DNA of 64,000 nt from CAYFFO01 sp964342485 (GTDB lineage Bacteria > Chloroflexota > Dehalococcoidia > Lucifugimonadales > CAJWER01), in NCBI GenBank assembly GCA_964342485.1, contig CAYFFO010000004.1, positions 31,291-95,290 on the forward strand, read 5' to 3'. This document shows, in pieces, positions 36,188-43,773 of the stretch. Each line of letters starts with the position of its first letter. The first letter of the stretch is position 1. The translations under genes and the position numbers were made by a program. The notes under the pieces are model-generated. The model saw nothing but the letters and a program-made list of their open reading frames with translations. It had not been told where the DNA came from and ran no database searches.

Positions 36188-36658
36188 ATGATCCACTCTT
36201 CAAAAGACAATTTTGGCGGGTATTTAGAAGATTTTACTCCAGGTGATATTTACAAACACTGGCCCGGTAAAACCGTAACAGAATCAGATAATCATCTGTT
36301 CTCTTTACTCACCATGAATACAAACCCTCTCCACACAGACGCAAATTATATGCAAAGTCATCAACATGGTAAGATCCTAGTCGCAGGTCCATTAGTAATC
36401 AGTATCCTAATAGGTATGAGTGTTAGAGATACTTCTGGGAAAGCAATAGCCAATCTCGAATACGAAAAAATCACACATGATAAACCAGTATTCCAAGGGG
36501 ACACTATCTATGGGGAAAGTGAAATTCTTAGCGTACGTGAATCACGTACTAAAAAAGATCGAGGTATAGTTAGTATAGAAAGTAGAGCATACAATCAAAA
36601 CAATGAAAAAGTGGTTACCCTAAAAAGAAGCTTCTTAGTTCCACGGAAAATGCCTTAG
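36188..36658 (+). CDS. MaoC-like hot-dog-fold protein
   Basis: A 156-residue hot-dog protein of the MaoC/enoyl-CoA hydratase group: FTPGDIYKHWPGKTVTESDN at the start, then FSLLTMNTNPLHTD, VAGPLVISILIGMS and GESEILSVRESRTKKDRG. In typical (R)-specific hydratases the motif is D-x-NP-x-H, with Asp and His both catalytic. Here the Asp position is N44, while H49 is kept. It is probably a CoA-thioester-binding enzyme, perhaps a dehydratase acting on a branched or C4-C5 dicarboxylyl-CoA, but this cannot be shown. It lies between argG (7 bases) and argH (37 bases). Confidence 0.8.
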   Translation: MIHSSKDNFGGYLEDFTPGDIYKHWPGKTVTESDNHLFSLLTMNTNPLHTDANYMQSHQHGKILVAGPLVISILIGMSVRDTSGKAIANLEYEKITHDKPVFQGDTIYGESEILSVRESRTKKDRGIVSIESRAYNQNNEKVVTLKRSFLVPRKMP

Positions 36659-36695
36659 AACCATCCCTGATTGATTGTCATCAAAGCAAAAATAA

Positions 36696-38036
36696 ATGGA
36701 AGATACTGCAAAATACACTGTTTCTATTCAATATGACCAACGACTGTATAAACATGACATCAAAGCATCGACCACGCACGCCCAAATGCTTGCGCGGCAG
36801 GGAATAATATCGCAAAAAGAAAGTGCAGATATAATTTCGGGACTATCTGAAATACAAAAAGAGATAGAAAAAGGGGAGTTCCCATGGAAGTCTCACCTAG
36901 AAGACCTCCATATGAACATTGAAAACAGATTATATGAAAAAAGTGGTGATGTAGCAGGCAAGCTACACACGGCGCGATCTAGAAACGACCAAGTCGCAAC
37001 AGATATGCGGCTTTACGTAAAAGACGCAACCACAGTGGTGATAAATGCTATCGATGATCTACGTCGGGCCCTTCTGGATAGTGCAAAAACAAACTCCAAG
37101 GTGATAATGCCAGGATATACACATCTCCAAAGAGCTCAACCCGTTTTCTTTTCACACCATATGATGGCCTACTTCGACATGTTCGGCAGAGACAAACATC
37201 GTTTTGAAATAGCTTCCCAATCTGCTGACGTGTTGCCCCTCGGTAGTGGGGCCATTGCTGGAGTTACATATCCCATAGACAGAGAGTATGTAGCAAAAGA
37301 GTTAGGATTCAAAAAAATTAGTTCGAATAGCATGGATGCAGTATCTGACCGAGATTTTCTTTTAGACTTCCATTCTGCCGCTGCAACATGTTTCGTACAT
37401 ATATCGAGAATGGGAGAAGAATTGGTTATGTGGTCAAGCGAAGAATTTGACTTTATACGACTTGCAGATGAATATACTACCGGAAGTAGTATGATGCCTC
37501 AAAAAAGAAATCCTGATTTTGCTGAACTCGCTAGAGGAAAATCAGGAAGAGTCTTCGGAAACCTAATTGGATTACTCACTGTGTTAAAGGGACTACCATT
37601 AACTTACAACCGAGATCTCCAAGAAGACAAAGAAGGATTTTTTGACACATATGACACTTTGTTAAATACTCTCCAGGTTCTAACAAAGATGTACTCAAGT
37701 ATTCAACTAAATAAGAATAAATTAACTTCGGCAGCAGAATCTAGTCACGTTTTAGCAACAGACATTGCAGATTACCTTGTAAACAGGGGACTCCCATTTC
37801 GAGAAGCATATAAAATAGTTGCTAAGATATCTGAACACGCATTGCAAAATAATCGAACATTATCAGAATTGACGCTTGATGATTTCCTTAAATTTTCTTC
37901 ATTATTTTCAGAAGACGTATCTTCTATTAATTTATTGTCATCAATTGAAAATCGGAATATTTTTGGTGGCACAGCATCTCAGCAGATATCTGAATCGATT
38001 TCCAGGGCAGAAAAAGAACTTAAGGCCAAAGGATAA
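36696..38036 (+). CDS. argH: Argininosuccinate lyase
   Basis: ArgH splits argininosuccinate to arginine and fumarate. The 446-residue protein has SIQYDQRLYKHDIKAS, LHTARSRNDQVATDMRL, MPGYTHLQRAQPVFFSHH, and the flexible catalytic loop TTGSSMMPQKRNPD with the active Ser. Most relatives begin ten or more residues earlier with a W-G-G-R-F-like arm. Here an in-frame TAA directly precedes ATG 36696 and no missing piece is found in other frames, so the N-terminal arm is genuinely shorter. The catalytic parts are intact. rpe begins a few bases after its stop. Confidence 0.95.
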   Translation: MEDTAKYTVSIQYDQRLYKHDIKASTTHAQMLARQGIISQKESADIISGLSEIQKEIEKGEFPWKSHLEDLHMNIENRLYEKSGDVAGKLHTARSRNDQVATDMRLYVKDATTVVINAIDDLRRALLDSAKTNSKVIMPGYTHLQRAQPVFFSHHMMAYFDMFGRDKHRFEIASQSADVLPLGSGAIAGVTYPIDREYVAKELGFKKISSNSMDAVSDRDFLLDFHSAAATCFVHISRMGEELVMWSSEEFDFIRLADEYTTGSSMMPQKRNPDFAELARGKSGRVFGNLIGLLTVLKGLPLTYNRDLQEDKEGFFDTYDTLLNTLQVLTKMYSSIQLNKNKLTSAAESSHVLATDIADYLVNRGLPFREAYKIVAKISEHALQNNRTLSELTLDDFLKFSSLFSEDVSSINLLSSIENRNIFGGTASQQISESISRAEKELKAKG

Positions 38037-38050
38037 AAAAGGAATATCAC

Positions 38051-38707
38051 ATAAAGATTGCTCCCTCAATCTTATCTGCAGACTTTGCAGTGCTAGGCAA
38101 ACAGGTCCATGAAGCAGAGGAGGGAGGCGCGGATTACATACACATAGATATAATGGATGGACAATTTGTTCCTGCCTTGACTTTTGGGCCAGCGATTGTA
38201 AAATCCATACGCTCATATACATCTATACCATTCGATATACATATGATGGTTTACAGGCCCGAAAGATACATCTCAGAACTTGCTGAAGCCGGTGCAGACT
38301 TGTTGAGTATTCACGTCGAGTCAACCGTACATCTTCACCGCACAATCAATCAGATAAAAGAAGCTGGGATGAAAGCAGGCGTCGCTATAAATCCAAGTAC
38401 CCCCATATCTACTATTGAAGAAGTACTAAAAGATGTAAACTTAGTTTTGATTATGACCGTTAACCCTGGATATGGAGGCCAGAGCTTCATTACAAATATG
38501 GTATCCAAAATACAGCGCATCAGGACTTTACTGGATACAATTGGTAGTGATTCAGAACTTGAAGTAGACGGCGGTATAAATACTACAACTGCAAAAGAGG
38601 TGGTAAAAGCTGGGGCCGACGTACTCGTCGCAGGTTCAGCAATCTACAATAATACCAATAGCGTTAAAGAGGCTATTTCCTCGATACGAAAAACTTATAA
38701 CAGGTAA
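38051..38707 (+). CDS. rpe: Ribulose-phosphate 3-epimerase, apparent ATA start
   Basis: Rpe interconverts ribulose-5-phosphate and xylulose-5-phosphate. The family's N-terminal strand KIAPSILSADF is encoded in frame from 38054, preceded by ATA (38051) where M is expected. AAGGA (38039-38043) sits seven bases upstream, an ideal spacing. No ATG, GTG or TTG occurs in frame between the stop at 38021 and GTG 38090, which would delete this first strand. I therefore call ATA the start, giving 218 residues, the normal length. Other hallmarks are HIDIMDGQFVPALTFG, the HMMVY and MTVNPGYGGQSF blocks and EVDGGI. A sequence error (ATG read as ATA) is the main alternative. It closes the arginine operon. 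Confidence 0.85.
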   Translation: MKIAPSILSADFAVLGKQVHEAEEGGADYIHIDIMDGQFVPALTFGPAIVKSIRSYTSIPFDIHMMVYRPERYISELAEAGADLLSIHVESTVHLHRTINQIKEAGMKAGVAINPSTPISTIEEVLKDVNLVLIMTVNPGYGGQSFITNMVSKIQRIRTLLDTIGSDSELEVDGGINTTTAKEVVKAGADVLVAGSAIYNNTNSVKEAISSIRKTYNR

Positions 38708-38718
38708 ACTACCTAAAC

Positions 38719-39087
38719 TCACTCTTTATTTCCTAATTCATCAAGACGACTATCATCAATTCCAAAATGATGGGCAACCTCGTGAAGTACAGTTTCCCTA
38801 ACTTCTTTGACAATATCATCATCAGATGAACTGACTGCCTCGATAGATTCCTGAAACAGCGTGATTTTATCAGGCAAAATTCTGCTATACTCGTGTCTCT
38901 CTGTAAGGGGCACACCTTCATATAAACCTAGAAGGTACTGTCCTTCTTTAATAAAATTTCCAGCTAGCTGTTCCTTTGTAGGAGAATCCTCAACCACAAC
39001 ATCCACATCGGACAGGTAATCTTGAAATTCATTCGGGATTAGACCTATCGCTTCTAAAACAAGGTGCTCAAAACTAGATTTTTCCAT
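38719..39087 (-). CDS. Small zincin-like metallopeptidase (DUF1025 type)
   Basis: A 122-residue protein with the zinc-protease signature HEVAHHFGIDDSRLDELG near its C-terminus (H-E-x-x-H-x-x-G-x-x-D), the pattern of the small possible zinc metallopeptidase family PF06262. It starts MEKSSFEHLVLEAIGLIPNEF, also typical. LGLYEGVPLTER and PDKITLFQESI are further family blocks. It has no signal peptide. The substrate is unknown. It converges with rpe, with only 11 bases between the stops. Confidence 0.88.
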   Translation of the reverse strand: MEKSSFEHLVLEAIGLIPNEFQDYLSDVDVVVEDSPTKEQLAGNFIKEGQYLLGLYEGVPLTERHEYSRILPDKITLFQESIEAVSSSDDDIVKEVRETVLHEVAHHFGIDDSRLDELGNKE

Positions 39088-39151
39088 TTGGTATTCTATA
39101 TCTCACAAGAAAATGTTCCTGAAGATAGTACTATATCGCCACAATAAATTC

Positions 39152-39181
39152 ACATTCTTATATACTAAACTTACATTCTTA
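39152..39181 (+). repeat. Two direct repeats with 21-base period upstream of the OCD operon
   Basis: ACATTCTTA occurs at 39152-39160 and again at 39173-39181, exactly 21 bases apart, two helical turns. They are about 110-140 bases before the GTG start of the ornithine-cyclodeaminase-like gene. Direct repeats on one helix face are typical of dimeric activator sites. Confidence 0.35.
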
Positions 39182-39288
39182 GTAAAATTATCTATCATAA
39201 AGAAATATCTCTTAGGCTTTTCAAATGATACAACTTATCTCGAAATATCAAAAAGAAGAATTTAACACAAATCAGAAAGAGGCGTGAA

Positions 39289-40260
39289 GTGACTTTATTT
39301 ATTACTGAAAAAGACGTTGCGAGTTTATTGCCTATGGAAATAGCCATCAAAGCGCTTGAGCAAGGCTTCATAGATCAGTCAAATAAAAATGCATGGAACA
39401 GCCCGAGACGAAGAATAAACTTTGGAAATGGAACCTTCCATTTCATGGCAGCAGTAAACAAACATATCGGTGTCATGGGAATGAAGACCTATTCAACTTT
39501 CAATTCCGCTAAACCTAAATTCTATACACACCTGCTAGACTCTACAAATGGCGATTTGTTAGCTATTCTTGAAGCAAACCGGCTCGGACAAATACGCACT
39601 GGAGCTGCTAGCGGTATTGCAACAAAATACATGTCTAACCCAGATGCTTCAACCGTCGGAATCATTGGTACAGGTTATCAAGCAGAAACACAACTTGAGG
39701 CAATTACTAAAGTAAGGAGTATCAACAAAGTAAAAGTTTACTCTCGAAACCCTTTATTACGTAAAAACTTCTCGGTCAAAATGAGCAAAAAACTCAACTT
39801 AGATGTGGAAGATGTTACAAGCCCAGAAGAATGCATTGAAAACATGTCTATATTAGTAACTATAACCTCTGCAAAGACACCAGTACTTAAAGGCCAATGG
39901 ATCACAGATAGTACTCATATTAATGCTGCTGGAGGTAACCACTGGCTGCGTCGTGAAATCGACACAGAAACTGTTAAACTTGCCGACTTGGTAGTAACAG
40001 ACGACGTAGCACAAGCTAAAATAGAATGCGCTGATTTAATTTACCCTATTGAAAATGGAGCCCTTGATTGGCAAAGAGTCAACGAAATATGGGAAATAGT
40101 ATCAGGTAGTGTACCAGCTAGAAAAAAGCAATCCGACGTAACTCTATTTGAATCGCAGGGAATAGCCTTGCAAGATATTGCTACTAGTTTTATAGTTTAT
40201 TCTCTTGCGAAAACACATGGGTTTGGAAATGAATTCTCGTTTGAAGATCAAAGTGGATAG
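39289..40260 (+). CDS. Ornithine cyclodeaminase / mu-crystallin family NAD(P) enzyme
   Basis: A 323-residue protein with LPMEIAIKALEQGF at the start, FGNGTFHFMAA, MGMKTYST, and ILEANRLGQIRTGAASGIATKYM, whose Lys and Arg bind the substrate carboxylate in this family. The Rossmann site is VGIIGTGYQAETQ near residue 123, followed by INAAGGNH. Members include ornithine cyclodeaminase, alanine dehydrogenase and ketimine reductases, and substrate cannot be read here. Start GTG 39289. Its TAG stop overlaps the next start by one base, so it is translationally linked to the phosphotriesterase-like gene. Confidence 0.87.
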   Translation: MTLFITEKDVASLLPMEIAIKALEQGFIDQSNKNAWNSPRRRINFGNGTFHFMAAVNKHIGVMGMKTYSTFNSAKPKFYTHLLDSTNGDLLAILEANRLGQIRTGAASGIATKYMSNPDASTVGIIGTGYQAETQLEAITKVRSINKVKVYSRNPLLRKNFSVKMSKKLNLDVEDVTSPEECIENMSILVTITSAKTPVLKGQWITDSTHINAAGGNHWLRREIDTETVKLADLVVTDDVAQAKIECADLIYPIENGALDWQRVNEIWEIVSGSVPARKKQSDVTLFESQGIALQDIATSFIVYSLAKTHGFGNEFSFEDQSG

Positions 40261-41318
40261 TGACTATTTACCCTATAGATCAAGCACAAACAGTCCTAGG
40301 AGCAATAAACCCATCCGATCTAGGGATAACCCTGACTCATGAACATTTATTGATAGATCTGGCATTTAACAGACCAATACCAGATTCAGTATTTCTTAAA
40401 AAGATCTATTATGAACCGCTTAACTTGGGAAATTTAGGTTATATAAAGCATTTTGGAATTGCAAATCGCGACGACTTGCAATTACTAGACATAAATACAG
40501 CAATTGATGAAATTAACCTGTATAAAAAAGGCGGCGGCAATACAGTGGTTGATGCCACCAGCATTGGAATATCAAGAAATCCTAAATCTCTTTACAAAAT
40601 ATCTAAAACTACAGGTCTGCATATAATTATGGGATCTTCATATTACGTAGATGCTAGTCATCCTCCAGAAATGACACACACTTCTGAAAACCAAATCTAT
40701 GAAACCATCATTAATGATATCGCTATGGGAGTAGAGGGCACGGGGATTAAATCTGGGTTGATTGGGGAAGTAGGATGTAGCTACCCATTAACCGATAATG
40801 AACGTAAAGTCCTACAGGCTTCTGGGAAGGCACAAAAAGATTCTGGTGCCCCTCTACTTATCCATCCTGGACGACACGAAAATTCCCCTATGGAAATTAT
40901 TGAAATACTCCAGTCCACTGGTGCAAACTTAACAAAAACTATGATTTCACATATTGATCGAACTGTATTTAATAAAGATAACCTTAAAGCAATAGTTAAG
41001 GTAGGATGTTATTTAGAATGGGATCTGTTTGGAAGCGAACAATCGCAGTATGTTTATAATCCTAAGATAGATATGCCTAGTGATGCCTCTCGCATGGATA
41101 CTATAGATTGGGCAATATCTGAAGGGCTTGAAAATAAAATAGTAATTTCACAGGACATTTGCCATAAAAAACAACTTATTAAATATGGTGGACACGGTTA
41201 TAACTATATATTGGGCAATATAGTTCCAAGAATGAGGAACAGAGGATTCACTGAGGATTCTATTAATAAGTTTTTGAAAAGAAATCCTGCTAAATTTCTC
41301 ACATTTAGCAAAAGCTAA
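40260..41318 (+). CDS. Phosphotriesterase-family metal hydrolase
   Basis: A 352-residue amidohydrolase-superfamily barrel. LGITLTHEHLLID gives the H-x-H metal pair (H27, H29). LIGEVGCSYPLT puts a Glu where classical phosphotriesterase has a carboxylated Lys, as in the phosphotriesterase-homology proteins. LIHPGRH, MISHIDR and VISQDICHK supply the other His ligands and the final Asp. Such enzymes are mostly lactonases or esterases of unknown natural substrate. The GTG start at 40260 overlaps the preceding stop. It would hydrolyse a compound that the neighbouring MFS carrier might import; the pairing is an inference. Confidence 0.87.
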   Translation: MTIYPIDQAQTVLGAINPSDLGITLTHEHLLIDLAFNRPIPDSVFLKKIYYEPLNLGNLGYIKHFGIANRDDLQLLDINTAIDEINLYKKGGGNTVVDATSIGISRNPKSLYKISKTTGLHIIMGSSYYVDASHPPEMTHTSENQIYETIINDIAMGVEGTGIKSGLIGEVGCSYPLTDNERKVLQASGKAQKDSGAPLLIHPGRHENSPMEIIEILQSTGANLTKTMISHIDRTVFNKDNLKAIVKVGCYLEWDLFGSEQSQYVYNPKIDMPSDASRMDTIDWAISEGLENKIVISQDICHKKQLIKYGGHGYNYILGNIVPRMRNRGFTEDSINKFLKRNPAKFLTFSKS

Positions 41319-41324
41319 ATAGTA

Positions 41325-42569
41325 ATGGGTGGTATTAATGAAGCTGAAAATGAACTTGAGAATAGTGTGCCGATGAATTCAGATCGTAACGTTCTTGCAG
41401 CCGTAGTAGTTGTAGGACATGCGGTAAAACACATATTCAATTCAGGCATGAGGGCTTTGCTGTTACCTGAAGCAAAAATAGGATTGAATCTAACCGGAGC
41501 ACAATTCGGGTCATTGTTAACAGCCAGTCAGGTTACTTCATGGGGAACCACAATTGGAGCAGGATATCTAGGAGATCGGTTTAGCAACAAAGCCGGTTTA
41601 ATTTTGTTCATATCTTTATCCTTAACAGGTATCTCATTTTTTTTAGCTGGTAATTCCTACTCATATCCAATAATGTTGATATCAATGCTGTTGGTAGGGA
41701 TGGGCCCGTCACTCTATCATCCTCCTGCTCTTGGAGAACTTTCAAGGCGCTTTCCCGATAAACGAGGCTTCGCTATTTCCTTACATGGAATGGGAGGAAA
41801 TTTTGGAGAAGTGTTGGGCCCATTAATTACTGCTACAGTTTTAGGTTTATTAAGCTGGCGTGGAGTTTTTCAAATCAGTTTAGCCCCGGCAATTCTATCC
41901 GGATTCATCATTTGGATTTTGTTGAGACACATCGCTTCTACACAACCTCAGTCCAATTCTACAAATGATTATTTTTTGAAAATCAGAACTCTTTTCAAAA
42001 AACCCTTAATTATTTTTATCGTGTTGATAGCAGCAACTAGAAGTGCAGGCGATACAGCGGTTGGCGGTTTCCTACCCTTATATTTGAGGGAATCTCTAGA
42101 ATTATCACCAACCACAGTAGCTATATATTTATCGCTAGCTCAGGTAGCTGGTCTTATCACTCAACCAGTATTTGGTCATATGTCAGATAAATATGGGCGT
42201 AAAATTATACTTCTTCCAGGAGTAAGCGTCGTATCGATCATATCTATAGCTCTTGCTTTTCAAACTTCCAAGATTTTCTTAATTACCCTGGTTATTTTAA
42301 AGGGTGCTTTCAGCTTTCCTCTACACCATATGTTTATAGCCACTGCAATGGATATAGCAGGAGAAAAAGTACAGTCTACCATTGTCGCCCTTATATACGG
42401 CGCTGGATTTCTAGGAACATTTTCTCCTTATCTCGCCGGGCACCTAGTAGATAATTTTGGCATTCATAGCGCATTTATTTACGGGGGAATGGTTTCAGCT
42501 TTAGCAGCTGTTATGCTTACAATAATAAAACTTCCAACATCAAACCGAAATTTTATCTCTCGTAAATGA
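41325..42569 (+). CDS. Major facilitator superfamily transporter
   Basis: A 414-residue carrier with about 12 membrane segments. The loop after segment 2 reads GYLGDRFSNKAG, an MFS motif-A form, and the repeat in the second half is GHMSDKYGRKII. The central loop is short (QPQSNSTNDYF). HPPALGEL with the preceding GPSLYHP resembles carriers of organic anions and fosmidomycin-type exporters. Six bases separate it from the phosphotriesterase-like gene, and its stop overlaps the next gene by four. It is unlike the MFS gene at 7927 in sequence. Confidence 0.83.
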   Translation: MGGINEAENELENSVPMNSDRNVLAAVVVVGHAVKHIFNSGMRALLLPEAKIGLNLTGAQFGSLLTASQVTSWGTTIGAGYLGDRFSNKAGLILFISLSLTGISFFLAGNSYSYPIMLISMLLVGMGPSLYHPPALGELSRRFPDKRGFAISLHGMGGNFGEVLGPLITATVLGLLSWRGVFQISLAPAILSGFIIWILLRHIASTQPQSNSTNDYFLKIRTLFKKPLIIFIVLIAATRSAGDTAVGGFLPLYLRESLELSPTTVAIYLSLAQVAGLITQPVFGHMSDKYGRKIILLPGVSVVSIISIALAFQTSKIFLITLVILKGAFSFPLHHMFIATAMDIAGEKVQSTIVALIYGAGFLGTFSPYLAGHLVDNFGIHSAFIYGGMVSALAAVMLTIIKLPTSNRNFISRK

Positions 42570-43657
42570 AACATATATTTATTAAGCCCGTACAATCTCT
42601 TTGTCCTGATAGTTCAGGCTTATCTACCATCATGTCACTTCTAAAAGACGTCGCACGTAGTTTTTACCTATCCATAAAAATTCTACCCCGTTCCATGCAA
42701 TATCCTGTCGGCTTAGCTTATTTACTAGCTAGGATTGCCGACACCATCGTCGACGACCAAGTCAACAACAACAAATCAAAACTGGAAATGTTACTTGAGT
42801 TCCGGATTCAAATAAATAAAACTGATGCTTCAAAAAACACCAAAATAATGACGGTTGACATCGAAAATAAAAACGAACCTGTAAAAAAGAAGCAATTTAT
42901 AGAAAAACTACCTATTGCCTTGAAATCATTTGATGATTTAGAAGAGGACGATGCCGTCGAAGTAAGAAATCTTGTAGACACTATTGCATCAGGTATGCAA
43001 TTAGAACTCTCTACATTTTTTGAATATAAAACTGATCAACCCATAGTCGCTATTCCTACAACACAAGATCAGGAGAAATATATTTACCTTGTCGCTGGCT
43101 CCGTAGGGGAATTTTGGACAAACATGACGATACGACATACTTCCAGTTTATCAAAACATGACGCAGACCACATGAGACAGTTAGGTGTCAGCTTTGGCAA
43201 AGCTTTACAATTAACTAACATTATCAAGGATGTGCCAGAAGATTTAAGAAGTGGACGATGTTATATACCTTCTAACGAATTATCAAGATACGATCTATCC
43301 CCAGAAGATTTATTAGATGCTAAAACCAACAAGCGAACTCAGCTTCTTCTCTACTCTAACATCGAAAGAGTGCTTAAATATTATATTGATGCACAATCTT
43401 ACGTACTTGCCATCCCAAGAAGCAATATAAGATTAAGATTGGCAGCAATCTGGCCATTAACCTTTGGCCTAGCAACCCTGTCAAAGATTTCTAAAGGATC
43501 AAATTGGCTTAATCCCACCATTCCGTCCAAAATACACAGGTTATCTATATATAAAATTATCTTGATTTCATTTTTTGCCGTACAATCAAATTTCATTCTC
43601 GAATTGTGGGTATCCAGATTAATAAAAGAAGTAACTGAAACTGTAAAATATTCTTAA
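42566..43657 (+). CDS. Squalene/phytoene synthase family protein
   Basis: A head-to-head prenyl synthase of 363 residues. It has RSFYLSIKILP, the first Asp motif in LARIADTIVDD, a 40-residue polar insertion near residues 72-112, VAGSVGEFWT, and the second Asp motif in LTNIIKDVPEDLRSGRCYIP. A hydrophobic segment near the C-terminus (IILISFFAVQSNFILELW) could anchor it to the membrane, as in squalene synthases. The frame overlaps the MFS stop (ATGA), but family similarity begins at M23 (42632), a likely alternative start. It makes squalene or phytoene; no other isoprenoid gene is visible here. Confidence 0.85.
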   Translation: MKHIFIKPVQSLCPDSSGLSTIMSLLKDVARSFYLSIKILPRSMQYPVGLAYLLARIADTIVDDQVNNNKSKLEMLLEFRIQINKTDASKNTKIMTVDIENKNEPVKKKQFIEKLPIALKSFDDLEEDDAVEVRNLVDTIASGMQLELSTFFEYKTDQPIVAIPTTQDQEKYIYLVAGSVGEFWTNMTIRHTSSLSKHDADHMRQLGVSFGKALQLTNIIKDVPEDLRSGRCYIPSNELSRYDLSPEDLLDAKTNKRTQLLLYSNIERVLKYYIDAQSYVLAIPRSNIRLRLAAIWPLTFGLATLSKISKGSNWLNPTIPSKIHRLSIYKIILISFFAVQSNFILELWVSRLIKEVTETVKYS

Positions 43658-43706
43658 TTTATCCTTGTGCATCCGACTCCTGTCAGCTTCAATTCAAACT
43701 CATTTC

Positions 43707-43773
43707 AAATACCTTACAATATGCTCAGGGTTTCAATAATGAAAGCCTATTGACTTAAATACCTTAGAACATG
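43707..43773 (+). repeat. Imperfect direct repeat around the hemW start
   Basis: Two 17-base units, 43707-43723 and 43757-43773, share 15 positions. Both begin AAATACCTTA and end in ATG, and the second includes the start codon of hemW. Their period is 50 bases. The sequence around them is not otherwise duplicated, so it may be a repeated binding site rather than a tandem duplication. Confidence 0.35.

Noticed and set aside
37876..38112. Plus-strand frame of 78 codons spanning the argH end and rpe start
   Set aside because: It is out of frame with both strongly supported genes.
38090..38707. GTG 38090 as the start of rpe
   Set aside because: It would delete the conserved first strand KIAPSILSADF, which is encoded in frame just upstream with a well-placed ribosome-binding site.
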